In this document: positions 52,073 to 63,957 of the stretch, piece after piece
How the letters are laid out: each line of letters opens with the position of its first letter
Numbering within the stretch: the stretch's first letter is position 1
Source of the DNA: Cristatella mucedo
Lineage: Eukaryota; Bryozoa; Phylactolaemata; Cristatellidae
Assembly: GCA_009760855.2 (NCBI GenBank)
Contig: WPIO01000083.1
Span: 1,272,001 to 1,336,000 of the forward strand
Direction of reading: 5' to 3'
Length of the DNA: 64,000 nt
Translations under genes and position numbers: made by a program
Notes under the pieces: model-generated
What the model was told of the DNA's origin: nothing
Seen by the model: only the letters and a program-made list of their open reading frames with translations
The model's database searches: none

Positions 52073-53271
52073 TTCGTTCTAGAGATGAAGATTTGTAGTG
52101 AGAGAGGTGTGTGGGCTAAAGGAGGTGTACATGACTTACTAGGGATGGCTAGCTGCCAGTCATTTGCCCTCTATGCCAGTCACCCATTCTTTCGGAAAAA
52201 GTTCTGATTGCCCAAAATGGCAGCAGTATGTTATAGTGGATGCAAACTGTTTTCAGTAGAGCTTGGCATCTTGCAGTGATATAAAAGCGGATGGTGTCGT
52301 TCTGTGGCGAGATGCAGCGAGGCTCCCGGAATGAGCTCACCCCTCTGAGACTTAATGTATCCAGTCGTGCAAAGAGGCACGCGTTTTCTTGATTAGTTGT
52401 GGAGTTTTTATCGAATACTCCTTGATCCTTCCTACTTCATTTTCATGCCACTGACCCTCGATGGCCCGGTGGGCTGGAGTGGGGCTTTACTAGACTGTTT
52501 CGTTGGTTGGTTACAGGCGTGTGGGCATGTATATAACAGTCCGTGGTCGTGGGATGATCCTTGGGATCAGGAATGGGCCATGTGTGAAGTTAGTGAAGAA
52601 ACTGCTATGATGGGCTAACATGTTGCACGCTCCTTATCAACTCTCATGTTTGCCACCACCGACAGTAATGGGTTGGGTTGAGGCAGGCGATGCTATGACA
52701 TAATGCAGCTCACATGTAAGCCTATCGGTCTGTGTTACAAAGGCAGCTACTGACTTCTTTCTCTAGTGTAGCAGCAGTAAAGCAGCAGCAGCCAAGCATT
52801 AGCAACCAAGCCACTACAAAGTAGCAGCAGCAAAGCAAAGCATTGCAAAGCAGCACCAACAAAGCAGCAGCAAAGAAAAGCAGCAGCAGCCAAGCAGCAG
52901 TAGCAGCAGCAATAGCAAAGCAAGTGATTAAAATAAGCATTGGCCTTCTGGCTGTTGGATTACGAGCGCCATTGGGGTGGTCGTTTTACCTCTAAAATGG
53001 CCAAATAGCTTGGTAATCTGCTGCACCCAAGCAATCGCAGCCACCTTGTGCCATCTTATGTCTTGCCCTCTGAGCATATACATTTGCCGATGTTTCGAAA
53101 ATCATTTGCACTGCCACGTCCTTGCACCAACGGTGCGAAAGTTATCATCACTCTCAAAATGACATCACCCAGTCAACACTGGCAATAATATTTGGGTTAT
53201 GAAAATTACCTGTTAACTGCATATCTTGAGAACGTGAACTGCTACTTTGCACATTGTTGGGCCGTCTGTTT
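52073..53271. other. Unassigned sequence with an AGC-rich tract
   Basis: Contains AGC/AAGC repeats at 52760-52920. Nothing else recognised. Confidence 0.4.
52760..52920 (+). repeat. Imperfect (AGC)n/(AAAGC)n tract
   Basis: Repeated GCAGCAGC and CAAAGCA motifs, imperfect. Confidence 0.85.
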
Positions 53272-53375
53272 ATAATAAATAACAACAATAATTATAATGC
53301 ATTTGCATAGTGCCCTCGGAGAATTAAATCTCTTCTATGCACTTTGCATTTACTGCAAAGGAAGGAAGGAAAGGA
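53272..53375 (-). mobile_element. L2-like LINE 3' tail
   Basis: AATAAATAACAACAATAATT, then GCCCTCGGAGAATTAAATCT and CACTTTGCATTTACTGCAAA. Confidence 0.65.
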
Positions 53376-53440
53376 AGAAAGAAGCGTTTTCTTTCGCTGG
53401 GATCCTATAAGCAGCGAAGGCCAAGGCTGGCAGTGCTCCT

Positions 53441-53485
53441 TGTGTGTGTGTGTGTGCGCGCGCGCGCGTGCGCGCGCGTGCGTGC
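53441..53485 (+). repeat. Alternating TG/CG run
   Basis: About seven TG units then a mixed CG/TG run, alternating purine-pyrimidine throughout. Confidence 0.95.
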
Positions 53486-53579
53486 TGCACCTACTGTCCC
53501 ATCTTTCTGCATTTCATTCTCTGGTTTCTACTTGCACCTACTGTCCCATCTTTCTGCATTTCATTCTCTAGTTACTACT
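53486..53579 (+). repeat. 47-bp tandem duplication
   Basis: Two copies beginning TGCACCTACTGTCCCATCTT at 53486 and 53533, with only a few differences. Confidence 0.95.
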
Positions 53580-55244
53580 TGTAGTTTTTCAGTGCCTTCC
53601 AGGGTGCAATTCTTTCTAATTTGCAACCATAAGCTCGGCTTACCTACTCCGAAAATGCTAACCTAATTGAAGGGCAGGATCTCTCGCGCGCAGGCAAGCT
53701 TTTCTCAGCCGTTTGCCAGTGTCAGCACATACCTTTGTTGGCCACTCGATCGCCCCCCCCCCCCCGGTTTTAGCCAGGTACAGCTGGCCGCGTCAAGACT
53801 TTTGGCTGCTTTAAGCTGAAGCCGAACCCGAGTAGACCGACTGCTGCACCCCTCCCTCTCAGCCGTCCCCCCTCTCTTACTTCTTCCCCTCGTGCCTCGT
53901 GCACACACCACCACCATCGAAAACCAGGTGTCGCATCTCACCTTCGCGAAGGAGCTACCAAGTGTTCCAACACTAGCCTGTAGCTGATGATTTTGCATCA
54001 GATGCAAAACCCCTGTAGTAGAGCTTTAGATGGTGGCATTATCGTAGCTGCTCCATCGTGGGTGGGCTGCTGCCGAGCTGGGCTGGTGGCGAATATCTAA
54101 AGCTACTGAGAGCTGGCGTCTTTGGCTCTCTGATCCACCGACCTCTGCAGCCACAAGTTATCGAAAGTTGAGTGTGAGCCTAAGACGTTTCTCTGGCCTT
54201 CTGAGAAGCCCAGCTGGTGTCGGCTCTAAGGAACTGCAGGCCATCGTCCTCCAGAATATGCATGCCTCTGATGCTGCAGCCGGCTGTCGTTAAGACCGTA
54301 GGAGAGCTATCTATGGTGGCCCCCCCTGCTCGTGCCTGCTTTTGAGTCGGTCGGATGCTGAGAGGCCGTGGTAGCCTAATGTCAGCGCCCTGTGGTTTGT
54401 GAGTGCATGAGCAAGGTCTCGAGGGCAGCTGACCCACTTCAGTTGTGGAGGCCAACGTGACTTGATGATTTGATTGCAGTCATCGACGATTGCTGCAGCT
54501 GTTGCTCAGTAACTTCTTCCTTGGTCTTCACTCGGTATGGCCACGTCTGTCGGACTCGTATCGATCGTCCACTGGGGAGTTGCTGCAGAAGACTTGCTTT
54601 CTTGTCCAGGCTTCTTGGAACAGGGAGCCGGCCGGCTAGACTTTAAAGCGGCAGCCTGCTTCTGGTTAGGACTGTAATGAGATTTAGCTAGCCATGGCCC
54701 AGTGCTCACTAGAACAATTTGCACCGGTAAATGGAAGCAGGTGCACTTCGCTGAACTTCGGCCTGGCCTGCTTCGTGCGCCTGGGAGGGGGTGTGACTGA
54801 ATGGTGGGCGGCACCGTTCCTGCTTGCTTGCAGGGCTCTGCAAATCCGATCGACACAGCAGCCTAGCTGCTGACTAGGAGACAAGTCGGGGGGGGGGGGA
54901 GGTTTGGGACTAGCCCTTTCCGGTTGCCAGCAGCACATCGCTTGTGACCGATTCTCGTGAGATGAGAGAGCCGGCACCTGTCCGCCGGGATACCTAGCTC
55001 TGCTCACTTATGTCTGAGCTGTGCGTATGTGCTTGCACGTGTGCGTGCGTCTGCGAACACATTTTAGTTTGTGAATGTCCGTGAAGCGCTACGGGCAAAA
55101 GAACTGCTGACCATCAGGTAGCTCAGAGCCCGAGTTGTTGCAGGATGCCTGCAGCCGAGTGCAACAGCATTCGTGACATGCGACATTTGCTGTTGATGTG
55201 CAGTGCAGTCTGCATGAGCTCTTTGTTGCTGCATGCCTATTTAC
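53580..55244. other. Unassigned intergenic sequence
   Basis: Contains a C-run at about 53753-53765 and a G-run at 54889-54899. No gene was recognised. Confidence 0.35.
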
Positions 55245-55325
55245 CTTCCAGAATGTGTCAAGTACCTACAAAGAGATCCAGTTCTCTTACACAAATGTTT
55301 TCTTATAGTTATACTTATTATTGTT
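55245..55325 (+). mobile_element. Possible L2-like LINE 3' tail (degenerate)
   Basis: GTCAAGTACCTACAAAGAGA then CTCTTACACAAATG and (TTATT)-like end. Confidence 0.45.
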
Positions 55326-55543
55326 ACTCCATACTGGCCTGTGACTTTTACTGTCTGGGTACAATATGTGCATATCTGTTGGCTGTGAGGCGTGCGTATG
55401 CAGCTGTTGCATGTGTGCTCTAAGAGCCCGAGTTGACAGGCTTGCATGCTTCCGCAGTGCAAATTGCCTCTGCATCTCGTAGCAGTGCTCGGTCAGTGCT
55501 AGCACCGTGCGCCGAGCTCTATTAATCGGTTTTTCATTTGCAG

Positions 55544-55715
55544 ATGCTCGTCGAGTCCGTGCGCCCACTGAGTTGCTGCTGAGTGTGCAGAGCCTGAGCT
55601 GGGTGGCACACGAGTCAGAGATCTCGTCAGTGCCACACGCAAAGCAAGCTCGCAGCTCTGCCGCTCGGTGCTGCCGACATTGCCTAGCTGCTCTTCAGTC
55701 GTCGCAGTCGAAGTG
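55544..55715 (+). CDS. Candidate internal exon of an unidentified gene
   Basis: The exon has a strong acceptor (TTTTTCATTTGCAG at 55543) and a strong donor (G|GTGAGT at 55716). Exactly one frame is open across all 172 bases: it uses two bases, 56 codons, then two bases. It encodes ARRVRAPTELLLSVQSLSW, VAHESEISSVPHAKQARSS and AARCCRHCLAALQSSQSK. I do not recognise the protein. The composition looks natural (helical, Cys-rich end) and no known repeat overlaps. It would belong to a + strand gene whose other exons are not secure. Chance splice signals remain possible. Confidence 0.35.
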
Positions 55716-56194
55716 GTGAGTCTCTACGCAGACCACTAACCGAGCTCATCGGGGGGGGGGGGAGGGGAGGAGAGGGAGGGGCAGGCAGCAGGCTGCGGTT
55801 GGGTGGGCGGGTGAGCTCTTCGAGGCCCTGGTGTTCTCTTGCAGCATCATGGTGCGCTGGTACACTTCCTGTTGTTGTTGGCATAGCGTTTTGTTTTTTA
55901 AATCTTAACAACTCACTCTCCTTTTTTCATTTGTTGTCTCGTATGTTGTGCCAAAATTGTTGTCTGTCGAGCTGTGTGTGGCGAGGCACGAGGAAGGAGA
56001 TGAAGAGGCATTCTTCGCCCGACATATGTAAATGTGTGCGAAATCATTATAAAATGCAATGCGTTTTTCAAACTTCTAATGTGCTGTAGCTGACTCATGA
56101 CCAATTCTGGCTGAGCCTAGTCGCGAGTAGTTGCTGCCTCGATGTTTGCAGGTCTGCCGAGGGTTGCATTGAACGGCAGCAATACAATAATAAG
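55716..56194. other. Unassigned sequence
   Basis: G-run at 55751-55762 and further open frames, none recognised. Confidence 0.35.
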
Positions 56195-56340
56195 TATTAG
56201 CTGATTTAACAGCCTCATTTGTACAGCAGCAGAAGAACCTTAGTGGCTATCACTAGAGCTTGCAGTTGGCAATAAAGGATCGCCCATTCCAGGATTCGAA
56301 CCCACGAGCTTGGTCATAAAGAGTGAGCACCTTACCTCCT
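56195..56340 (-). mobile_element. tRNA-derived SINE, family A
   Basis: Antisense: TAGCTGATTTAACAGCCTCA, AGCTTGCAGTTGGCAATAAA, B-box complement GGATTCGAACCCACGAGC, then GTGAGCACCTTACCTCC. Confidence 0.82.
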
Positions 56341-56401
56341 ACTTGAAGAGGGTTCATAGCTATGGCAAAACTAGGTCGTTAATGTAGACCGGTCTATTCT
56401 G

Positions 56402-57530
56402 TAATAATAGTAGTAATAATAATAATAATAATACATTTATACATCGCCACCAGAGAGCTTAATCTGTTTAAACACTTTACATTTAGTTTAAGGGAAGCAT
56501 AATCAGATGGTTAGTGGTAATATCGACATGTCAACAGGCATAAAAAGGGTAAGGGTGATATGCACAGTGTCAACATGCAAATGTGGTTAGTGGCAGCATG
56601 CACAGTGTCGGCACGCATTAGCACACAAAGGACAAATCACTGGGACCCACCAAATGCTGTGAGAAACAGAGGTGTTTTTAGCTTCTTTTAAATGTCAAGT
56701 CAGGCGATGTCGTGATGTCAATGTTGAGTAAGTTTTAAGCTTTGGAAGCATACGAGCTGAAGGCATGGTCTCAAAAGGATGTAAGGTTGGCTCGAGGGAC
56801 AGGTAAGTGATTTAAGTCATAAAAGCAGGTGGAACAATGCTAGCCTGGTAGAAGAGTAGTTTTGATAGGTAGGCTGTAGCTAGAGAATGACTGGATCTAA
56901 AAGTAAGTGACAAAACCTTGAAGTCGATAATCTGCTTGATTTGGAGCCAGTTCAGGTCGGCAAGAAGAGGTGTGATGTGGCAACTGCAATGCTCACGACA
57001 AACAAGCCTTGCTGCAGAGTTTTGCACCCACTGTTAGCCCCTGATTACACATGCCGGTAGACCAGCAACAGTGAGTTGAAGAAATCGAGATGGGACATTA
57101 CAAATTCATGGACCAATTTTGATGTAGTATCCCTGTCTAAGCAAGCCCGAATTTTAAAAATGTTATGCAGCTGAAAGTAGGTAGACTTGACTGTGGAGCT
57201 GATGCGGTCGTCTAGTGCAAGGTCACTTTGGAACAGGACACCCTAGATTACTTTATGTGAATGCATTGAAGCATTCACGACTTTAAAAACATTACAATTA
57301 GCAAAGCATGCAGCAAGGGAGTTAAGGCAATTTGGAAAGCTGGAGGGTTAGGGGGATCAATGCGAAGGTTCGGCTGTGCGTTATGTGCATAGAAGTGAAA
57401 GCCTAGATTGTGCTTGGCGATCACAGCGGCAAGAGGGAGAGTGTGAACTGTGAAAAGCACGGACCAAGCACGTAGCGCTGAGGTACCATACTATTTTGGT
57501 TCCTGGGATGATCACTGTCCATTCATGTCA
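56402..57530 (-). mobile_element. L2-like LINE fragment
   Basis: Antisense: (TAA)n-like tract, tail, GCATGC-rich UTR (56520-56600), C-terminal coding block with ADLNWLQIKQIIDFKVLSLT, and the DDR-like region to about 57500. Frameshifts and stops are present. Confidence 0.83.
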
Positions 57531-57561
57531 GTGCTCTGTAGCCATGAACAGATTCGTATAT

Positions 57562-57562
57562 G

Positions 57563-57595
<33 letters not shown>

Positions 57596-57597
57596 CT
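57562..57597 (+). repeat. (GT)n microsatellite
   Basis: About 17 GT units with one interruption. Confidence 0.95.
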
Positions 57598-57839
57598 GTA
57601 TATTGTAGATACCACCAGCCATAGCAGACAATGCACTTCGAAGCCCAAAGTACAACCAACTGGTTCTAGACCCAAAGTACAACTCTCTGGCTCGAATCCC
57701 TGACTAAAAGTTACTAACCACCTCTTGGATTGGGCTTTGTGTGCCATTTAAACCATACATTAGAACATATCCAGTTACTAGCCATTGTAATTCAGGGTCT
57801 GCTAATAATTTCACACGTTGTCATAATCTAACTGCACTT

Positions 57840-58080
57840 TGACATGCACTTGTTTCAGTAGGTAGCCACGGTTCTTTCATAGAGCCTAAGAGCAATTGTA
57901 TGGTCAAACAATTCTGAAACGTGAGATGGCATGTATATCCGGCCTTCCAGAATGAAGTATTCAAGGCATTGTTTACACTTCCCGTCTGTTCGTCTACTCT
58001 GGCTTGTCTCAAGATGCCATTGGCAATCTCTTCAGCGATGTACTCGCCAAACCTGCCGAACTGGCCGAACTGCTAACAGT
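57840..58080. other. Ambiguous coding-like island
   Basis: On the + strand a frame after 57957 reads IQGIVYTSRLFVYSGLSQDA then IGNLFSDVLAKPAEL, ending at TAG. On the minus strand a frame contains EGRIYMPSHVSELFDHTI, which resembles the zinc-binding start of retroelement integrases. Both cannot be real exons. A decayed LTR-retroelement fragment or chance are both possible. Confidence 0.2.
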
Positions 58081-58204
58081 GTAGCAGCCATTTTATTCAG
58101 AGCATTAGCTAGTCTCTTGAGAAAAACCTCTGCTGTTTACTGCATTTGTGCTGACTCTTCAGTGAACTCGTGTCTCCATTTTGGGGGCGGGCTGGCTTTT
58201 GATT

Positions 58205-58797
58205 TATAATAATAATAATATTAATAATGCACTTGATACAGCACCCTCAGAGAACTCAATCTCTTACTAGGCGCTTTACATTTGCTGCAAAGGGAAATGC
58301 GATTGAATGGTGAGTAATATTATGCTTGATAAACAGCATGAATGACGTGGTTAGGGGTGACATGCACAGGGTCAGCATGCAAGTGTGGTTAGTGGCAGCA
58401 TGCACAGTGTCAGCACACATAAGCACATGAAGGACGAATCACAGGGACCCACTAAATGCTGTCCTAAATAAGTGTGTCTTTAAGTTCTTTTTAAATGCGA
58501 TCAAGTCAGGGGATGTTTTGACGCAAGTCGGGAGTGAGTTCCAAGCTTTGGGAGCATACGAACTAATGCACGGTCTCCAAAGGATTTGAGTTTTGTACGA
58601 GGTATTGGTAAACTGTTGGATTCCGAAAAGTGAGTGGTACGATTCTTGGCCTGGTGGGGGAGTAGATATGAGAGATAGGCTGGAGCCAAAGAATGTAGTG
58701 ACCTCAAAGTGAGCGACAAAACCTTGAAGTCGATCCGTTGCTTGATTGGGAGCCAGTGCAGGTCGGCGAGAAGTGGTGCGATGTGGCAATTGATGCT
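58205..58797 (-). mobile_element. L2-like LINE 3' fragment
   Basis: (AAT)n, TGCACTTGATACAGCACCCT, CTCAATCTCTTACTAGGCGC, the UTR, then a well-preserved C-terminal part with SSYAPKAWNSLPTCVKTSPD, AFKKNLKTHLFRTAF and LAPAYLSYLLPHQAKNRT. Confidence 0.87.
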
Positions 58798-58986
58798 GTT
58801 TACTGTGCTTTTGGCTAGCCTTGCTTGTTGCAGGTTAAATTTCCGACCATGGCTCTCTCACTATAAGCACTGGTTAAGTGCTAGAAACTCACTCTCTGGT
58901 CTTATGGTACTGTTATATCCAATTAACAAAACCAGTTATTCTAGGACTAGCTGTATATGTACTCATTCTAGTGCTGTGGTTTGCAG

Positions 58987-59017
58987 GCGCATTGGTCACC
59001 TGCTAAACTAGGACCAG
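58987..59017 (+). CDS. Very short candidate exon
   Basis: Acceptor GGTTTGCAG, donor CAG|GTGAGT. It would encode AHWSPAKLGP plus one base, phase-compatible with the candidate exon at the right edge. At 31 bases it carries too little information to be trusted. Confidence 0.15.
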
Positions 59018-60224
59018 GTGAGTTGTCCTGCGACCGTTGTAAGGGACTGTTTCATAAATGCTGTCCGAGTAGGGGTTGTTTTAGGATTAATTGCAGCTAG
59101 TTGTGGACTCACGACCCTACAAAGCTGACTCTTTAATTTTTCATTGAGCCACAGGGTCAAGAGTCTCATCGAAGTGCATTTCGTGTGGGATAATGAACTG
59201 ATCAGCAGTGCCCCATATTTAAGCTTGCTGGTATAGGCACCACACTAACGATTCCGTGATGTCCACATAAGTTCTATCGATATTGGCCCATCTGGCAAAT
59301 AAAAATCGTAATACATTTGTATAACACCCTCAGAGAAGCTGATCTCTTCCTAGGCACTTTAAGATGCTGCATATAAAGCGTCACCATATATTTGGTGGAA
59401 ACATCCGAAGCAGCAGGCACAAGCAAGTAAGCAGGTACACACACAGAAAGGACGAATCATAAAGATCCACATGTTGTAATAAAAAAATAGTGTTATATTT
59501 TTGCTTGCAGCAGGTCTATATGCATGCAAATACCTGATTTTATAGACTTTTGACTGGTCACCGATTTTTGGTGGACATCGGTGCACATCCAGTGTGGTAA
59601 CAGTGTGGTAACAGCTCACTGCATTCCTTCCAGCAGCCCTTGTGCATACTGTTAAGTTCCTTAGCACTGCTGTCGGTATCACGTACTGCAAAAGATTACT
59701 TCTTTAATTAATCCTCAGCTTTCAGCACCCCCCCCCGACTTTTAGCATATTCATATGTTTATCAGCCGGTAGCCTGGGAAAAATTGTAAGCCCTCAGGTG
59801 GCCTCTTCATGGAATACATCTCGAGTTTATCAGACTAGTACAGCTGACTGAGGTCGGGTTAGTCCCGATCACGATCACACTTGCTTTTGGATTCCTCGTT
59901 GCTGTGTTTTGTTTGTACCACTGTCGATTCCTCAGATGAAACTCCGAGCAGTTGGACAGCACACAGAAACCTATAAAAGCCGGATTTACTAATTTGGCAT
60001 TTTAAATATGACCAGGGGTGTTTGTGTGTCCCCCCAACTAAGAAACAGGTCAAAAGTGGCTGCCAGGGACATTCATATGTAGCGGTTGCTTAGCACTGAA
60101 TTAATGCTCTGAGACATGCAATTGAGACAAATGTGGCAGGCTTATGTAAGTAAAGTTGGCACGTGGACCACGTTTCACTGTACAGCTAACTAGACACCAC
60201 ATTTGCTTGGAGCTGTGCCTTAGA
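59018..60224. other. Mostly unassigned sequence
   Basis: Apart from the LINE tail at 59298-59480, nothing is recognised. Confidence 0.4.
59298..59480 (-). mobile_element. L2-like LINE 3' tail
   Basis: AAAATCGTAATACATTTGTA, then ACACCCTCAGAGAAGCTGAT, TCCTAGGCACTTTAAGATGC and a degenerate UTR. Confidence 0.6.
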
Positions 60225-60945
60225 TTGTCATAGTGACATCCCGTCTCGACTTTTGTAACTTACTGATTGCTGGTCTACCGGCCTGTGCAAGCACGTGCTT
60301 ACCGTTGGTGCAAAACTCTGCAGCTTGCTGTCAGCTTGCTTGCAGGCTTGTCTGTCGTGAGCGTCGAAGTCGCCACGCCACACTACTTCTTGCTGACCTG
60401 CACTGGCTCCCAGTCAATCAACGCATTGACTTCAAGGTTTTGTCACTCACTTTTAGGGCTCTTCATTCTCTAGCTACAGCCTACCTATAAGATCTACTCT
60501 CCTGACCAAGCTAAGCATTGCACCACCCACTTTACTGAATCTAATCGTTTAGCTACACCTCATACATACGTCAAATCCTGTGGAGACCGTGCCTTTAGTT
60601 CATATGCTCCCAAAGCCTGGAACTCACTTCTGACAGGCGTCGTGACATCCCCTGACTTGTCGACATTTAAAAAGGAGCTAAATACGCACCTATTTATCAC
60701 AGCATTCAGTGGATCCCTGTGATTTGTCCTTTGTGTGCTTATGTGTGCTGACACTGACTGCTGCCACTAACCATATTTGCATGCTGACCCTGTGTACGCC
60801 ACCTCTAACCATGTTATGCTTGTTGTCAGTGAGCATGCAACCACTAACCATTCGACCATGCTTCCTTTGCAGCGTAAGTGCCCAGAAAGAAATTAAGTTA
60901 ACTGAGGGTGCTATGAAAATGTATTGTTATTATTATTATTCATAT
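60225..60945 (+). mobile_element. L2-like LINE 3' fragment
   Basis: Sense: LDFCNLLIAGLPACA, ADLHWLPVNQRIDFKVLSLT, ATAYL, the broken AW(N)S region, the UTR with TGCATGCTGACCCTGTG, and the tail GTGCCCAGAAAGAAATTAAG, then (TTA)n. A short internal duplication (TCAGCTTGCT) lies near 60331. Confidence 0.85.
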
Positions 60946-63137
60946 GTCATAGTACTTGAATAAAACGTAATTTTGTTTGACCTCCGGTGGGGGGGGGGTT
61001 GATTGAAGCATTCTGATGACTTCATGTCTGAGCCAGTCAGCGATTTTGATATGGAGTGGTACACTTGGTAATTATACAATTGGCTAAGAGCAGAGATATA
61101 GATTTTTTTACACTTGGTAGTTATACAATTGGCTAAGAGCAGAGATAGAGATCGTTTAGTGGCAAACCAAGGTGGAGGTGACCGGGAGAAAGCGATCTAA
61201 TGTAACATGATATTGCATAGGTAAGATGCACAGCATGTTCAAAGTGTGAGTGAATGATTGCTCAGCAATCGCTGCAGCCAGCACGGAGACTGACTTCCTA
61301 ACAAGATGAATAGTGCAAAGGGAGAAACGGAAGGAATGGCTTATACTTGCACCCTCTACACGGCAGGTCCCCTTTTGAAGTCTTTCTGTAAAGCTGCCAC
61401 CTCTCTGCTGTGGTAAAAGAAGCATCATTTTACAATGCGTCAAGAGCTTCAGAGGCTGCACTCTCAGGAGTCTGGCCTGATCTCGCAATTTGCTCCAGCA
61501 TGCCGAGACAGTCACTCTGGCTGTGGCCCACATTCTTTTATTTTTTGGTTATATCTGATGACTGGCTACAATTGCAGCAGCCAGCTTGTAGGCCAGCTTG
61601 TGGCTAGTGCCTGAGGCTTATGGTCTAACTAGGACAATTGGAGATTGCCGGCAAGCAGAGGTGACTAAACATTCTCACCGGTCGGTTCAATGCTTCAATG
61701 CTTTGAACAGTCCACACTTGCTGGAGAATAAATTAAGGCCCCACAATGCCAGCACTCTAGGACTGCCTTCCATTCCGAACCATGGTTCAAGCACCCAAAG
61801 GTTGCCTTGATTGCCTGATTACATGGTATGTATGATCTGTAACTTGTACTCTCAACTCAACTCATTAGAACTTGAACTTAGTTTCTTTCTCTTGGGAGCC
61901 TTAGCTTTCTTAACTTCCGGCATCGTGCAAACTTTTGTAGCCAGAGTGATAGCCAGTGATCAGAGCCTGGACCTTATTGAATTACATGCTACCGGCCCTG
62001 TCTAAGCTTTACGATTTCCAGTACACTTTGGTAGACCTGCCTGATTAGTCAGCATTGTGCTGGTATGATAAGTGTTCAAGCTGCTACCACTTCAAACGAG
62101 CAGCTGTATAGTGTATTAATTTTTCCTAACCAGTTATCACTCTCCCCAATCGAGATGTCAGCAGGCCATGCAGCGATTCTGCCTTGTATTGCCTGAATCG
62201 TTGACTTGGTTTTTTAAGGGATTGCTGCAGGGACCATCAATTTATTTGTCGGTCGACTGCCTGTTTTTTGGACCAACGAGTCCACCAGTTTAGTGTATTA
62301 GACATATTGTTTCATGTGGCCTCTTCAGTCTGCACTTAGATGCAGGCTTTTTTGGCTAAACTTGAGATTTTGACGTTAGGGCGCCGTGCTTGAATCTCAT
62401 AGACGGTCTCTATGTATAAAATACAAGAATGCAATAAATGAAAATCGGACTTGCTATTGCTAAACTTACCCCCAAAAGGGCTGCTATGGGGCAGTTCTTC
62501 CAAGTCGATAATCAAAGACCACTGACACACTTCGCAAAATCAAGCAAAATTGATACAGGTATGCATCAAATACCAGAGTAAGGGACTTTTTGTGAAGTGC
62601 CATCTCCATCTGGCTAGGGTTGCTTGGTCTGTCGGTATATGTTCATGGCAATAGCGTTTCTGTGATAGTGGCGATGGTTTGCAAAAAGCAACTGATAATA
62701 GATGCCGATTCGCGTCAGGTCGAAACGTTGGAGGGGAGGGCCTGAATGTCCATTTGTTTTGGCAGACTATAGAATGCATGGCTTGCTGTATTTAGATGGA
62801 TGACTAAGCAGCAATGGTTTTCAGGTTTAACTTAGAATAAAAGTGTAGCTTTGACTGAAGGTCGGGTGCAGACGGTATGGTTTGGCCGATGTACAGCTTT
62901 TCTTCGTATTTTATTGTCTGTTGTAAAGGTGCCCTAGTCGTCTAAGTTGGCAGCAATACATAAAGAATCAGCAGTAGCTTGCTCTTTGAAGAATCCTAGT
63001 ATTGCAAGTGGGAGATAGGTGTTATTAGTGTGGGCTGTGTAGGCACTAGTCTCTGCCAACCACTTGAGACTGCAGACAAAATTGCGACTTGTTATTCTTT
63101 GATGAAGAAGTCGTTGCGGGCAACTGTAGGGCAAAAT
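60946..63137. other. Unassigned intergenic sequence
   Basis: Contains a 49-bp duplication at 61061-61158. Open frames up to 125 codons on the minus strand (61156-61533) were not recognised. Confidence 0.35.
61061..61158 (+). repeat. 49-bp tandem duplication
   Basis: Copies begin ACACTTGGTA(A/G)TTATACAA at 61061 and 61110. Confidence 0.93.
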
Positions 63138-63327
63138 TAGGTGAGCCATAATGGCTCACTAGGTAAGGCGGTTGTTTTTCACGACCTCGGCCCCGAGGTC
63201 GTGGGCTCGAATCCTGCAGTGGGCGATCCTTTATCGCCGCTGCAAGCGGTTGTGATAGCCGGAAAGGCTCTACTGTCGCTATACAAAAGAGGCTGTTTAA
63301 TCAGCTAGCATTTATTTATTTATTTAA
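63138..63327 (+). mobile_element. tRNA-derived SINE, family A, full length
   Basis: A box in AATGGCTCACTAGGTAAGGC, B box GGGCTCGAATCCTGC, body CGCTGCAAGCGGTTGTGATA, end GGCTGTTTAATCAGCTAGC and (TTTA)n tail. The best-preserved family A copy here. Confidence 0.9.
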
Positions 63328-63586
63328 TTGACAGTATGTGGTAGATAGCATCTCTTCTAGGTATAAGGCCCTGGATGTGAGCAGATACCCATAAGCTTGG
63401 CTACTTTATTCGAATAAGTTGGTGGCACAACTGCTGGGCGTTGGTAATGGAAAATAAGAAAGGATTTGGCCCTGTCATATGCCCCATATATTATCGTCCA
63501 ACCTTTTTCAGGTTTTTTTCTGTGCGTCAATTTCTCACCGGCATCCTATGTCTTTGCACGTACATAGACTAACAGGAGCTAGGGGG

Positions 63587-63770
<184 letters not shown>

Positions 63771-63957
63771 TTGTGGCATTGCTGATATTCTTCAAATTGA
63801 TCGATGTCGAGCTTTTCAAGTCAATTTTAAATATTTGAATTTGCCTGTCTACTCCGTTTTACCTACGATGCCTGGCTAAGGCATTTTAAGAGTGAGGTGC
63901 TTTGCGAGGTAGTTGCTTTCACCCAAGTAATTTGACTCTGTGTATGCACAGTTGCAG

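Noticed and set aside
63138-63210. Possible true tRNA gene
   Set aside because: It has A and B boxes, but the same body, tail and 3' end recur many times, so it is a SINE head.
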